A stretch of 64,000 nt of DNA, from NCBI RefSeq assembly GCF_023100685.1, contig NZ_CP090064.1, positions 186,001 to 250,000 on the forward strand, in the 5' to 3' direction. A program made the translations under genes and the position numbers. How positions within the stretch are numbered: position 1 is the stretch's first letter; the number at the start of each line of letters is the position of its first letter. Below, piece by piece: positions 63,575-64,000 of this stretch. Source of the DNA: Proteus vulgaris (GTDB lineage: Bacteria; Pseudomonadota; Gammaproteobacteria; Enterobacterales; Enterobacteriaceae). A model generated the notes under the pieces. The model was not told the origin of the DNA. It saw only the letters and a list, made by a program, of their open reading frames with translations, and did no database searches.

Positions 63575-64000
63575 ATGCAAATTATTCTGCTTGATAAAGT
63601 AGCGAATCTGGGTAGCCTGGGTGATCAGGTTAACGTAAAATCGGGCTATGCTCGTAACTATTTAATCCCACAGGGTAAAGCTGTTTCTGCGACTAAGAAA
63701 AACATCGAGTTTTTCGAAGCGCGTCGTGCTGAGTTAGAAGCTAAATTAGCTGAAACTTTAGCAGCAGCTGAAGCTCGTGCAGCGAAGATCAATGCACTGG
63801 GTTCTGTCACTATCAGCTCTAAAGCGGGTGACGAAGGTAAACTGTTTGGTTCAATCGGTACTCGTGACATCGCTGATGCAGTAACTGCAGCTGGCGTTGA
63901 AATGTGTAAGAGCGAAGTTCGCCTGCCAAATGGCGTTCTGCGTACTACTGGTGACCACGAAGTTCACTTCCAAGTTCACAGTGACGTATTCGCTGAACTG
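63575..64000 (+). CDS. rplI: 50S ribosomal protein L9, cut at window end
   Basis: 142 codons without a stop; the N-terminal domain ([36 protein letters not shown]) and long connecting helix are complete. Only about 8 residues are missing. Confidence 0.97.
   Translation, partial: MQIILLDKVANLGSLGDQVNVKSGYARNYLIPQGKAVSATKKNIEFFEARRAELEAKLAETLAAAEARAAKINALGSVTISSKAGDEGKLFGSIGTRDIADAVTAAGVEMCKSEVRLPNGVLRTTGDHEVHFQVHSDVFAEL

Overview
The window is a piece of enterobacterial chromosome, most likely Proteus or a close Morganellaceae relative. The evidence is a low-GC, AT-rich backbone that keeps gene blocks in E. coli order, proteins that read through at E. coli-like lengths, and gene losses relative to E. 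coli. Species was not established; no database search was possible.

Layout. (1) 1-7.3 kb: the 3' half of the enterobacterial common antigen (ECA) operon, rffG(end)-rffH-wecD-wecE-wzxE-wecF-wzyE-wecG, with most genes overlapping. (2) 7.5-8.0 kb: a four-tRNA operon (Arg-His-Leu-Pro) with a stringent-type promoter. (3) 8.3-8.8 kb: the small RNA GlmZ, with a sigma-54 promoter and three GlrR-type sites. (4) 9.25-10.68 kb: an IS3-family (IS150-like) element inserted in the loop of a bidirectional terminator. (5) 10.7-18.5 kb: hemCDXY and divergent cyaA. (6) 18.6-31.6 kb: cyaY, lptM-dapF-yigA-xerC-yigB-uvrD, an orphan ORF, rarD, yigI, pldA, recQ, pldB, yigL. (7) 31.7-38.9 kb: an accessory block with a four-gene chaperone-usher fimbrial operon, a LysR-type regulator and 1.3 kb of very AT-rich DNA. 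(8) 38.9-64 kb: mscM-psd-rsgA, orn, three tRNA-Gly genes, a probable datA locus, queG, tsaE-amiB-mutL-miaA-hfq-hflX-hflKC, purA, nsrR-rnr-rlmB, rpsF-priB-rpsR-rplI (rplI is cut by the window end).

How it fits together. The ECA genes make, flip and polymerise a surface glycan. hem genes make uroporphyrinogen III, and cyaA makes cAMP under a conserved CRP operator. The mutL-miaA-hfq-hflX superoperon links repair, tRNA modification, RNA chaperoning and protease control. The window joins two stretches that lie far apart in E. coli (about 86 and 94.5 min), and the fimbrial block sits at that junction.

The strongest non-coding observations are the candidate datA locus (three perfect DnaA boxes plus a relaxed one between glyVXY and queG), the GlmZ control region, the IS in a terminator loop, and several unexplained hairpin clusters (hflC-purA, purA-nsrR, and upstream of the LysR gene). 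I found no CRISPR array, phage, toxin-antitoxin or defence system.
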